In this document: piece after piece, positions 56,641 through 64,000 of the stretch
Numbering within the stretch: position 1 is the stretch's first letter
Layout: each line of letters opens with the position of its first letter
NCBI GenBank assembly: GCA_913062815.1
Contig: CAJXWZ010000026.1
Coordinates: 1-64,000 of the forward strand
Length of the DNA: 64,000 nucleotides
Origin: an uncultured Colwellia sp.
Lineage (GTDB): Bacteria > Pseudomonadota > Gammaproteobacteria > Enterobacterales > Alteromonadaceae
Direction: 5' to 3'
Translations under genes and position numbers: made by a program
The notes under the pieces: generated by a model
Database searches by the model: none
What the model was told of the DNA's origin: nothing
What the model saw: only the letters and a program-made list of their open reading frames with translations

Positions 56641-57383
56641 AGCATATATCCTTTGCCCCATACTGTTTCAATGCGCAATTTAGCTGATTTTTTTTCGAAA
56701 AGCTTATCTCGCAATTGGGAAACTCTCACATCAACCGTTCTTTCAGAGCCATTATATACACGACCTAATAGTTGCTGATAGATGAAATCTCTATTCATAA
56801 TCTTGCCATTATTATCAACAAGTAATCGTAATAATTTAAACTCAAATTGTGTTAGTACAATGTTTTTCCCAGCCAATAGACATTTATGGGAATGTGGGAA
56901 TAAAATTAGCTCTCCCACTTGTATCTGTGCTTGATCCTTATTAGCTGTTGATTGGCTGACTCGTTTAAACAATGCAGCTACTCTGACCTCGAGAATACGC
57001 ATCGCTATGGGTTTAATTAAATATTCATCCACACCAAGGTTAAAAGCTTGCACCTGCTCTTGTTCATTATCTCGTGAAGTCAACAGTACTACTAGACCAG
57101 AATATACGCTTCGGATTTGAGGCATGATTGCTAGCATAGCCAAGCTATCAAAACCAATATCGAGTAAAATCAAATCAGGATTGTGTTGAGCAATACTCTT
57201 CGATACCGCTTCATCAGGATGCTTTTGTTGCACTTGATAGCCAAGTTTTCCCAATTGATGTTGCAACAAATCAGGCATCAATTGCTCATTCCCCACCAGT
57301 AAAATTTTTTCATTATTAGGCTCATCACCAAATAAAATATTTTCCGATGTAGCTGTATTTCCAGTTTTTAAATGTATTGCCAT
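56625..57383 (-). CDS. OmpR-family response regulator with altered receiver pocket
   Basis: This 252-residue protein starts from the ATG at 57383, with AGAGGAGA upstream; upstream alternative codons were rejected. The receiver domain is at about 25-140. The usual acidic pair is replaced (KILLVGNEQ: Gly31, Asn32), while the phospho-acceptor Asp75 (LILLDIG), Thr102 and Lys124 remain. A winged-helix DNA-binding domain covers about 155-250 (LTQFEFKLLRLLV, NGSERTVDVRVSQLRDKL). No sensor kinase is adjacent. It may be phosphorylation-independent or depend on Glu33. Confidence 0.88.
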   Translation of the reverse strand: MAIHLKTGNTATSENILFGDEPNNEKILLVGNEQLMPDLLQHQLGKLGYQVQQKHPDEAVSKSIAQHNPDLILLDIGFDSLAMLAIMPQIRSVYSGLVVLLTSRDNEQEQVQAFNLGVDEYLIKPIAMRILEVRVAALFKRVSQSTANKDQAQIQVGELILFPHSHKCLLAGKNIVLTQFEFKLLRLLVDNNGKIMNRDFIYQQLLGRVYNGSERTVDVRVSQLRDKLFEKKSAKLRIETVWGKGYMLSLTG

Positions 57384-57501
57384 TCCAATTCTCCTCTGCA
57401 TCAAGTAAATAATCTTGATGGGGAAATTGTAAGGCACAGTTACATTTAAGTTTGTGTATACTTGCTAATGAAACGTTTAAATTTGTTACCTTACTGCCTA
57501 A

Positions 57502-58083
57502 CTATTTTCGGGGATCGCTTTCATCAACATCAATATTATTCTTATTTTCTTGATGAAAACTCACTAAAGTCAATTTAGTTTTAAAATCATAAAGCTGACG
57601 AAATTCAGCCCAATCAAGTAAACAATATAAACAAATAGCGGGGTAATGCCACTGATTAAACGCTTTTTCTTCGACTGCTTTAGCTAAAACTGACATGATG
57701 GTTTCTACTCGCTCATGTTGTAAGTTAAAAAACAACTTATCTTCTTGAGTGTCAAAACCAGAGCGATTAAGTAACAAAATACTCACGAGTGAGTCGTTTG
57801 CTGCATCAATTAAGGTCAGCAAATTCTCTTCTTCCCAAGTAATTGCTGTTTGCTGATATTTCTGCGCTAAATAACGAAAAATCACTCTTGAGTCATAAAT
57901 ACATCTTTCACTATCGATCAGTGCTGGTACTTTTTTTGCCGGATTATTTTCAGTTAATATATGTCGATCCTGATCTGAAAATATATCTAAATTAACAAAG
58001 TCATAATCTGTAATCTCAAGCTGTGCCAAATATAAACGTATACGTCTAACAAAAGGGGAAGTTGTTGAACCAAGTAATTTCAT
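57502..58083 (-). CDS. Glutathione S-transferase family protein
   Basis: This 193-residue protein has a thioredoxin-like N-terminal domain (MKLLGSTTSPFVRRIRLYL, with Ser/Thr near the glutathione thiol site), cis-Pro in KKVPALID, and SNAIL-like substitute motif YDSRVIFRYL near residue 65. A helical C-terminal domain follows. The ATG at 58083 has GGAG upstream; a GTG six bases earlier is also in frame. The short C-terminus (DVDESDPRK) is typical of the bacterial nu/beta-like group only loosely, so the substrate is unknown. Confidence 0.8.
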   Translation of the reverse strand: MKLLGSTTSPFVRRIRLYLAQLEITDYDFVNLDIFSDQDRHILTENNPAKKVPALIDSERCIYDSRVIFRYLAQKYQQTAITWEEENLLTLIDAANDSLVSILLLNRSGFDTQEDKLFFNLQHERVETIMSVLAKAVEEKAFNQWHYPAICLYCLLDWAEFRQLYDFKTKLTLVSFHQENKNNIDVDESDPRK

Positions 58084-58106
58084 AAGCACTCCATTTTTCT
58101 AATGAA

Positions 58107-58976
58107 TTAAACTAAACCTACACTGCCGGTAATAAGCAGCCAAAAAGCAAAAAACAACTTTAGTCGGGTTGCGGACAAATGGGTAACTAAAGTCTTCGCA
58201 AATATTCCACCAAGAACAGCGCCAGGCCCTGCAAAAACAAGTACTTGCCAATATACATCTTGATGAACTTGGCCTATAGCAGTCCATACAGATATTGCGG
58301 AAACAACGACGGCCGCCGCAACGGCCATATTAATATCGAAGCGTCTTAAAATAAGATATATAACCAATAACTCCCCTACGCCAACACTAAGCCATGCAGT
58401 TAAGGCACCACCCAAGAAACCGATAACTATCAGTGCAATATAATCTAGTATATGAATTTGACTACGTTCTCTATGTGGTTTAAGTGCGTAAACGGTAAGA
58501 ATGATAAAGAAACCTAATACTAAAGAGAACCCACTAAAACTACTGTGTAAAGACGCTGGTGAAGCTTGCTCGAAAATAAAAACAAGCGTTAAGGCAATCA
58601 TTGCACTAATGCTAGTAACAGAGATTATACGTTTAAACCCTTGCCATAAACGTAAGTCTCTTTTTTGACTATAGTAGTGGTGGCTCCATGTCACAGCGCC
58701 TGCCGTCATACCAAAGCACTGAATAGCAAAGCTAGTTGCTATAGACTGCTGCTCGGTAAAATTTAACTGGGCAAACATAGGAATGAAGACAACTCCGCCA
58801 CCAGCACCGGTAGCGTTAGCAAAAATGGCGCCAAGTACACCTAGAAAGCTGAACAGCCAATACCCTAACAACTCATTAATAGGCTGATGTGAGCTTACCA
58901 ATAATACTAACCACAAAAGAACAAAAGGAATAATAAATTTGGGATTAGTCAAACGAAATGGATTAGCACTTGCCAT
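58107..58976 (-). CDS. TauE/SafE family sulfite or anion exporter permease
   Basis: This 289-residue polytopic membrane protein has about eight helices. The TauE/SafE repeats are visible, with a Gly-rich turn GAIFANATGAGGGVVFIPMF near residue 50 and a second related turn IGFLGGALTAWLSVGVGELL near 195. Family members move sulfite, sulfoacetate or other organosulfur anions; the substrate here cannot be told. It is followed by the GST gene 23 bases later and preceded by the YcxB-like gene, which suggests an operon of three. Confidence 0.88.
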   Translation of the reverse strand: MASANPFRLTNPKFIIPFVLLWLVLLVSSHQPINELLGYWLFSFLGVLGAIFANATGAGGGVVFIPMFAQLNFTEQQSIATSFAIQCFGMTAGAVTWSHHYYSQKRDLRLWQGFKRIISVTSISAMIALTLVFIFEQASPASLHSSFSGFSLVLGFFIILTVYALKPHRERSQIHILDYIALIVIGFLGGALTAWLSVGVGELLVIYLILRRFDINMAVAAAVVVSAISVWTAIGQVHQDVYWQVLVFAGPGAVLGGIFAKTLVTHLSATRLKLFFAFWLLITGSVGLV

Positions 58977-58982
58977 ATCAAT

Positions 58983-59474
58983 TTAACAACTTATTTTAGA
59001 TTGAATGTATCGCTGTGCATCTTCAGATAAACACGTTTTAGACAGATAACTCTTACTCACGCTTTTACCCACGTTAAAATGTAATAAAAACCCAAGCTTG
59101 GTTTCTTCAACAGCGGTCATTTCTTGCCATAATATTCTGCCATTATGATAAAAAGACTCGCTGAGCACTCCTTGTTCATCAATAGTAATGGTTACTTCAC
59201 TATTAGAAGCTTTACTAAGCATTTGACGTAATACCCACCAAGGCTGATGATAATATAAACTCACGGCCTCTAGAATACCTAAGGCAATAACAAACCAAGC
59301 CGCGTAAGCATTTACTGTAGTGAATAGCAGCAGACTTAAACCAAATATAGTTAAAACACCTGACTTAAGGAAAGCTTTTGCAGACAAATCTAACGTTGTT
59401 GACTGGCTATAGCATTCATTGAAATGCGTTTTATCTAGGGTAAATTTACTTGAAAACGAAAGTGAAGGATCCAT
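58983..59474 (-). CDS. YcxB-like membrane protein of unknown function
   Basis: This 163-residue protein has two close membrane helices at about 36-75 (SGVLTIFGLSLLLFT, AYAAWFVIALGILEAVSLYY). A C-terminal soluble part follows (VTITIDEQGVLSESFYHNGRILWQEMTAVEETKLGFLLHF), resembling the YcxB-like PF14317 fold. The function is not known. It is six bases upstream of the TauE/SafE permease, so likely co-transcribed. Confidence 0.6.
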   Translation of the reverse strand: MDPSLSFSSKFTLDKTHFNECYSQSTTLDLSAKAFLKSGVLTIFGLSLLLFTTVNAYAAWFVIALGILEAVSLYYHQPWWVLRQMLSKASNSEVTITIDEQGVLSESFYHNGRILWQEMTAVEETKLGFLLHFNVGKSVSKSYLSKTCLSEDAQRYIQSKISC

Positions 59475-59550
59475 TGGGAAGAAGCTAGTATAGGTAAAAA
59501 AATGATTCTATCAGAAATAGTAAAAGATAGTAATTGCTTAACCAGAGTAG

Positions 59551-61044
59551 CTAACGCATCATTATCATGGTTAAGCACATATTTAGGTGTTCAACCAAAG
59601 CACACAACTGCTGAAAATCGGCGGTTGAAATGTCTTTGTTTTTAATCAATTTATCTTTTTTAATTTGTTCCGTATTGTTTTCAATAACGTGCTGAGCGCA
59701 TACCACTCCTATGGCCTTATTGCCTATTTTTACCGGGATTATCGCTATAGCACCTTTATCAATAAAGTCTGCTAATTCTTGAGTGACCAAATCTCGCCAT
59801 TGTCTATGGGTATAGTCATTAATTAATGCTGGTACTTTTGTGTCAAGCACACGGCTAATGGCGTTATCACTTTGGCGTAAATTAAAGACTATTTTAGTCG
59901 CCACATCTTCGGCTTTATCATTAAAAATAAAACGCGATTTCACTTGCGACTTATCATCTGACATCATCAAAAAACTGCAACGATCAAATTGGAAAGCTTT
60001 TACTGAATCAACTAATACTGATTGCAAATATTCATTTAAATCTCGGCTAGACTTCATCAAATTGGTCAACGAAATAAAGGCCGATAGTAATGCTTTTTCT
60101 TTGCTAATTTCTTTGATAGAAGTGAAACTTTGCTTTGGCCCAAAATCATTCCCTTTTGGCAAAACATTAATTAAGTCAATGAGTACTTCTGCACCATAAG
60201 ATTGCAAAAGTTCAATGGCTTGCTCTCGAGTATGAGCTATTTTGGCTTTTAATTGCTTCACTGAAATTTTCATGATGTTAGCAATGTCAGCTAACATATC
60301 GTTAAATTGATTTTCACTTTCACCAGGTTGCGAAATACTGGTACTCAATTTATCCGAAAAATATATAATTTTGATTTCGTTAGTTCTATTTTCAGGTTCA
60401 TCTAAGGCTTTTAATAATAAATCACTTAAATTCCAAGTGTTGGCTAAGCCCCTGCTTAGCGCATTAAAACTTGTTCCTATTTCTTGCTCACAATATTCTT
60501 TAAACCCAGGTTTTTCAATATCAACGTTTCGTGCTAACTGATCAGCAAATTCGCCACCACCACTCCAAAAGGCGGTTTCACCAATACCATACAATAAGGC
60601 GGCTAAATACACTTCCTCTTGAATTTCTTCACTATAATTTGGTACCATCATTTTTGCCAACATAGCGGCATAAAATGAGTTTGCCATAAGCTGCATTAAT
60701 TTATTATAAATGCGCACATCTAAGGTTTTACTCGCCAACAAACTATCAACCAGTTTTGCTGTCAAGCATACATTTTTAACATTTTGAATGCCTAGAATGA
60801 CTGTTGCACGGGAAACAGTCGTTACTTTATTCACGCCCTTATGCTGAACATTATTCGCAACTTTTAACAGACAAGAAGACAGTGCCTGATCGTGCAATAT
60901 AGCTTTGCTAAGTTTTGGCAGAGAAGATTTATCATCATTTGAAAACTTATCGAGCATTCTGGCTGTCGAAGTAATAGCAGGGAGCTCAGTATTAGCGATA
61001 AGCTCAATCCACTGCTCGGTAGTTTTTAGCATTTGACTGCTCAT
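59551..61044 (-). CDS. HDOD domain protein with C-terminal GAF domain
   Basis: This 497-residue cytoplasmic protein has an HDOD domain at about 15-220 (LPAITSTARMLDKFSNDDKSSLPKLSKAILHDQALSSCLLKVAN, in parts; VILGIQNVKNVCLT). A linker helix follows, then a GAF-like domain at about 335-490 (FQFDRCSFLMMSDDKSQVKSRFI, KVPALINDYTHRQW, AIAIIPVKIGNKAIGVVCAQ). HDOD-GAF proteins act in signalling in many gammaproteobacteria, but partners are mostly unknown. This is the second HDOD protein of the window. Confidence 0.85.
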   Translation of the reverse strand: MSSQMLKTTEQWIELIANTELPAITSTARMLDKFSNDDKSSLPKLSKAILHDQALSSCLLKVANNVQHKGVNKVTTVSRATVILGIQNVKNVCLTAKLVDSLLASKTLDVRIYNKLMQLMANSFYAAMLAKMMVPNYSEEIQEEVYLAALLYGIGETAFWSGGGEFADQLARNVDIEKPGFKEYCEQEIGTSFNALSRGLANTWNLSDLLLKALDEPENRTNEIKIIYFSDKLSTSISQPGESENQFNDMLADIANIMKISVKQLKAKIAHTREQAIELLQSYGAEVLIDLINVLPKGNDFGPKQSFTSIKEISKEKALLSAFISLTNLMKSSRDLNEYLQSVLVDSVKAFQFDRCSFLMMSDDKSQVKSRFIFNDKAEDVATKIVFNLRQSDNAISRVLDTKVPALINDYTHRQWRDLVTQELADFIDKGAIAIIPVKIGNKAIGVVCAQHVIENNTEQIKKDKLIKNKDISTADFQQLCALVEHLNMCLTMIMMR

Positions 61045-61136
61045 AAAGGCATTTGTTCATGACGTATTATTATCACTAACTATGCACCCAAATAACTAAT
61101 TTGTCGAAATTTATTTGTTTTTATCCAAAGCTAAAA

Positions 61137-61946
61137 CTAAAAACTACTTCGATCAATAAACGCAGTAGGCTGCTGGCCTTTTGCTAAACCATTTTTCATC
61201 GCAATACGCTGGTTTCTTCTGCCAAGCAGACGCATTTGGGTAACTCTTTCCCAAAAAAGTGCTGACCGCGTATCTTTTTTCCAAGTTTTCTTGAAAAGGT
61301 ATTTGGTTGCCGAAATTGCATCAGGACTTTGCTCAATTATTTTATCAGCCAATATTTTTGCTTCAACTAAAGGGCTGTCGCTTATTTTTGACACCAAACC
61401 ATATTGCTCTGCTTCAATGCCAGAGAAAAAACGCCCTGTCATAGCCAACTCTTGTGCAATATCAACACGCGTTAAGCGAGATAAAGTAGCCATGCCACTC
61501 ATATCAGGAATCAGGCCCCACTTCATTTCAAGAATGGACAAATTCGCATCAGGCTTTGCAATACGATAGTCACATGCCAAAATGATTTGCATGCCTGCGC
61601 CAAAACAATTGCCATGTACCACCGCAATTACAGGCACAGAAAGATCACGCCACACATGAGCAACGCGTTGAAACATATTATCTTTACGCCACGGCAGTTT
61701 TAAAAAGAATTTGGCAATCATCGAAGGATTTTTAGCCACATAACTAAAATCTAATCCTGCACAAAATGAGGCACCTGCCCCTTGTAGAATCACACAGCGA
61801 ATCGAGTTATCTTTGTTGATTCGTTTTGCTGTTTTAACAAGATCAACCATCATTTGCTCGTCTAAGCCATTATGCTTATCAGCTCTATTTAAGGTGACAT
61901 GGGCAACACTTTGTTCAACTTTAAAATTCACTCTGGAACTTGTCAT
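61137..61946 (-). CDS. Crotonase/enoyl-CoA hydratase family protein
   Basis: The protein has 269 residues. The oxyanion-hole segments are GASFCAGLDF near residue 55 and HGNCFGAGMQIILACD near 110. The acidic active-site stretch ILEMKWGLIPDMSGM near 145 has Glu and Asp at positions resembling dienoyl-CoA isomerases, so the exact reaction (hydration versus isomerisation) is uncertain. It stands alone, 92 bases upstream of the HDOD-GAF gene on the same strand. Confidence 0.85.
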   Translation of the reverse strand: MTSSRVNFKVEQSVAHVTLNRADKHNGLDEQMMVDLVKTAKRINKDNSIRCVILQGAGASFCAGLDFSYVAKNPSMIAKFFLKLPWRKDNMFQRVAHVWRDLSVPVIAVVHGNCFGAGMQIILACDYRIAKPDANLSILEMKWGLIPDMSGMATLSRLTRVDIAQELAMTGRFFSGIEAEQYGLVSKISDSPLVEAKILADKIIEQSPDAISATKYLFKKTWKKDTRSALFWERVTQMRLLGRRNQRIAMKNGLAKGQQPTAFIDRSSF

Positions 61947-62237
61947 AATATTCGCTATTATTAAAATTATGGGTGCATTGAGTGTGACATAGTTAAACTG
62001 GTAGAACCACTATCAAAACATCTTAGTTTAAAAAGTAATTTTTAGATCAAAAAAAATTATAAATAATAAAATTTATCCCATATCACAGTATTATTTGTGG
62101 TAAAGTTACCAAACGCACCTAGATTAATGTCATTGCAACAATAAAATAAGCCACAGGCTAAAATCGTTAATTATAAATAACAAGCAATGATTTCTGATCC
62201 CTTTGGGGTAATAGTTTAATTTTTCTAAGGAAAAACC

Positions 62238-63044
62238 ATGCAAGTTATTATATTTGATGATGCGCAACAAGTTGCTGAAAATGCTGCCGAATGGGTAGCT
62301 GAATTAGTCAATAAAAAGTCAGCTCCTGTACTAGGATTAGCAACAGGTAGTACACCAATCAGCTTATACCAACAATTGGTAAATAAACATCAGTTAGGCC
62401 AATTAAGTTTTAAAAACACCACCAGTTTTAATTTAGATGAGTACTTGGGCATAGCTGCTGATAATGCGCAAAGTTATCGCCACTTTATGAATGAAAATTT
62501 ATTTGACCACGTTGATATAGATAAAACTAAAACTTTTCTTCCTACTTGTAATCAAGGTGAAAACCCAAGAGAGCAAGGATTAGCCTACGAAGAAAAAATC
62601 AAGCAAGCCAACGGTGTAGATTTACAAATATTAGGTATAGGTGCCAATGGCCATATCGGTTTTAACGAGCCCACATCGAGCTTAGCCTCACGCACCCGCA
62701 TTAAAACCTTAACTCAACAAACATTAACTGATAATTCACGTTTATTTGATGAACATGAGTTTCAGCCAACGCTGGCGATGACAATGGGAATTGCGACAAT
62801 CTTAGATGCAAGGTACGTATTGTTAATGGCAACGGGTGCGAATAAAGCGCAAGCTGTAAAAGATATGGTAGCAGGTCCTCTTTCTGCTATGTGCCCTGCT
62901 TCTGCATTACAAATGCATGAAAATGCGATTATTTTATTAGATAAAGCAGCGGCAAGTGAATTAGAAGATCAAGATTATTATCAGTGGGCTAACAATCAAA
63001 ATATCAAAATTAATCAAGAGTTTGGTTTGTACCACAACTATTAA
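62238..63044 (+). CDS. nagB: Glucosamine-6-phosphate deaminase
   Basis: This 268-residue enzyme converts glucosamine-6-phosphate to fructose-6-phosphate and ammonia. The motifs are GLATGSTPISLY near residue 33, FNLDEYLGI with catalytic Asp near 72, and LGIGANGHIGFNEP near 135 with catalytic His and Glu. The length matches E. coli NagB (266). No nagA, nagE or nagC is adjacent. The upstream 290 bases (61947-62237) show no firm promoter or operator; a mini-hairpin ATCCC/GGGGT lies near 62197. AAGGAAAAACC precedes the ATG. Confidence 0.96.
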   Translation: MQVIIFDDAQQVAENAAEWVAELVNKKSAPVLGLATGSTPISLYQQLVNKHQLGQLSFKNTTSFNLDEYLGIAADNAQSYRHFMNENLFDHVDIDKTKTFLPTCNQGENPREQGLAYEEKIKQANGVDLQILGIGANGHIGFNEPTSSLASRTRIKTLTQQTLTDNSRLFDEHEFQPTLAMTMGIATILDARYVLLMATGANKAQAVKDMVAGPLSAMCPASALQMHENAIILLDKAAASELEDQDYYQWANNQNIKINQEFGLYHNY

Positions 63045-63062
63045 TGTTGCTAGTTTGATAAT

Positions 63063-63091
63063 AAAAAAACCGGCTATTGCCGGTTTTTTTT
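63063..63091. terminator. Bidirectional intrinsic terminator between nagB and thyA
   Basis: The stem CCGGC/GCCGG with a TATT loop is flanked by A-run (63063-63069) and T-run (63084-63091), so it gives a U-tail on both strands. It lies 19 bases after nagB and about 25 bases after thyA on the other strand. Confidence 0.9.
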
Positions 63092-63116
63092 GCTGTATCA
63101 GCCAGTAAAATGATAA

Positions 63117-63968
63117 TTACACTGCAAAGGGATATTTTATCGCATCATGGCATTCATACCCTTCAACAGAAAAGTCATCCATGGTTACCCACGTCTCTAG
63201 ATCCTTTAATGATTTAATATCCGGATTAATCATTAGTTTTGGCGAAGGTAGTGGCTGTCGTTTTAATTGCACATCTTTCATTAAAGCTAACTGATCTTCA
63301 TAAATATGGGCATTAACTATTTTATGGTAAGCAACACCGGGTTTAAGCCCTGTTATTTGCGCCATAATAGCTAAAAAGAAAAACACCTGCACTTGATTGA
63401 AATTTAGACCAAGTGGTACATCACAAGAACGCTGAAAACTTGTTAAATAAAGTGTTCCATCTAAAATAGAAAAATTATGGGTATGCATACAAGGTCTTAA
63501 ACAGCCCATGTGAAATTCACCTGGGTTATAAAAAGTCATAATTTCTGCGCGATCATCTATGCCTTGGCTCAAGTTATCCACTATTTTTTGTAGTTGATCT
63601 ATCGTTCCACCATCAGGTTTGGCCCATGCTCTACCTTGAATGCCGTATACGCGCCCCATATCATCCTCACCTTTACGATGTGAATTATTTAACCAAGCAT
63701 CATTTAGATTTGCGTTGGCATCCCAAGTTTTAGTACCTAACTTACGAAAATCAGCAGCATTATCGTAGCCACGAATATAGCCGATAAATTCAGCAATAGC
63801 CGATTTAAAGAAGCTTTTACGTGTGGTAATCATCGGGAATTCATTATCTGCAACGTTGTATTCTAAATCAGCATTAATGACGGTTAAGCAACGTTTACCT
63901 GTACGGTTATTCTCAACCCATTGACCTTTATCAACAATTCTTTGACATAAATCTAAATACGCGCGCAT
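63117..63968 (-). CDS. thyA: Thymidylate synthase
   Basis: This 283-residue enzyme makes dTMP from dUMP with methylene-tetrahydrofolate. The catalytic Cys lies in [10 protein letters not shown] near residue 160, and the phosphate/nucleotide site in [17 protein letters not shown] near 178-195. The His/Tyr block NAHIYEDQ near 225 is typical. It is longer than E. coli ThyA (264), like other marine members. The ATG at 63968 is preceded by AAGGAAAAG. The upstream neighbour is outside the window. Confidence 0.96.
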   Translation of the reverse strand: MRAYLDLCQRIVDKGQWVENNRTGKRCLTVINADLEYNVADNEFPMITTRKSFFKSAIAEFIGYIRGYDNAADFRKLGTKTWDANANLNDAWLNNSHRKGEDDMGRVYGIQGRAWAKPDGGTIDQLQKIVDNLSQGIDDRAEIMTFYNPGEFHMGCLRPCMHTHNFSILDGTLYLTSFQRSCDVPLGLNFNQVQVFFFLAIMAQITGLKPGVAYHKIVNAHIYEDQLALMKDVQLKRQPLPSPKLMINPDIKSLKDLETWVTMDDFSVEGYECHDAIKYPFAV

Positions 63969-64000
63969 TATGCTTTTCCTTTCTTTCTATTACTTGTTTT

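Noticed and set aside
62088..62112. A CRP site upstream of nagB (ATCACAG...TTGTGGT)
   Set aside because: The half-sites are imperfect and in the wrong relative arrangement for TGTGA-N6-TCACA.
1..64000. CRISPR arrays, IS elements, prophage or defence islands
   Set aside because: I saw no regularly spaced direct repeats, transposase, integrase, phage structural gene or known defence gene in any frame.

Overview
The window is a stretch of ordinary chromosome from an AT-rich gammaproteobacterium. Gene content and protein style (tol-pal, lolCDE, nuoA-N with fused nuoCD, leuS-lptE-holA-nadD-rsfS-rlmH-mrdAB-rlpA-dacA, RraB, two HDOD proteins, AlkB, HppD) point to the marine Alteromonadales, most likely Colwelliaceae. 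That placement is inferred from sequence style and not from a database search. I see no insertion sequence, prophage, integron or CRISPR array.

Layout. 1-5578: a tRNA-Lys cut by the window edge, then the cell-envelope operon ybgC-tolQ-tolR-tolA-tolB-pal-cpoB on the minus strand. 5579-6238: 660 bases without an established gene, holding a plus-strand terminator that belongs to no visible gene and a possible small RNA. 6239-9569: lolC-lolD-lolE on the minus strand, the lipoprotein release machine. 9756-12883: a PilZ protein, a short chemoreceptor, a 54-residue membrane protein, PpiC and a beta carbonic anhydrase. 12958-16612: HppD (tyrosine breakdown) and the RNA helicase DeaD, the latter behind a strong promoter and a structured leader of about 435 nt. 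16613-31861: a complete 13-gene minus-strand nuo operon (respiratory complex I).

32128-41564: accessory and regulatory genes. These are a DUF1232 protein, a protein joining an AraC-type DNA-binding domain to an HDOD domain, a PEP-CTERM exported protein, an HBM-type chemoreceptor, alkane monooxygenase AlkB, a Lon-family protease and a YbeL-like zinc-ribbon protein. 41760-53242: a plus-strand housekeeping block running from leucyl-tRNA synthetase through LPS export (LptE), DNA polymerase III delta, NAD synthesis and ribosome factors to the rod-shape/peptidoglycan genes mrdA, mrdB, rlpA and dacA. 53301-63968: a FabH-like ketosynthase with a possible operator, RraB, an acyltransferase, a small orphan outer-membrane-like protein, an OmpR-type regulator with an altered phosphorylation pocket, a GST, a TauE/SafE permease, a YcxB-like protein, an HDOD-GAF protein, a crotonase, NagB and ThyA.

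Most genes are well-known housekeeping functions. The most unusual items are the deaD leader, the AraC-HDOD fusion, a 36-bp near-perfect palindrome between nuoA and the DUF1232 gene, the orphan terminator/possible small RNA at 5829-6169, the response regulator lacking its acidic pair, and long perfect hairpins at several gene ends. I found no clear new multi-gene system.
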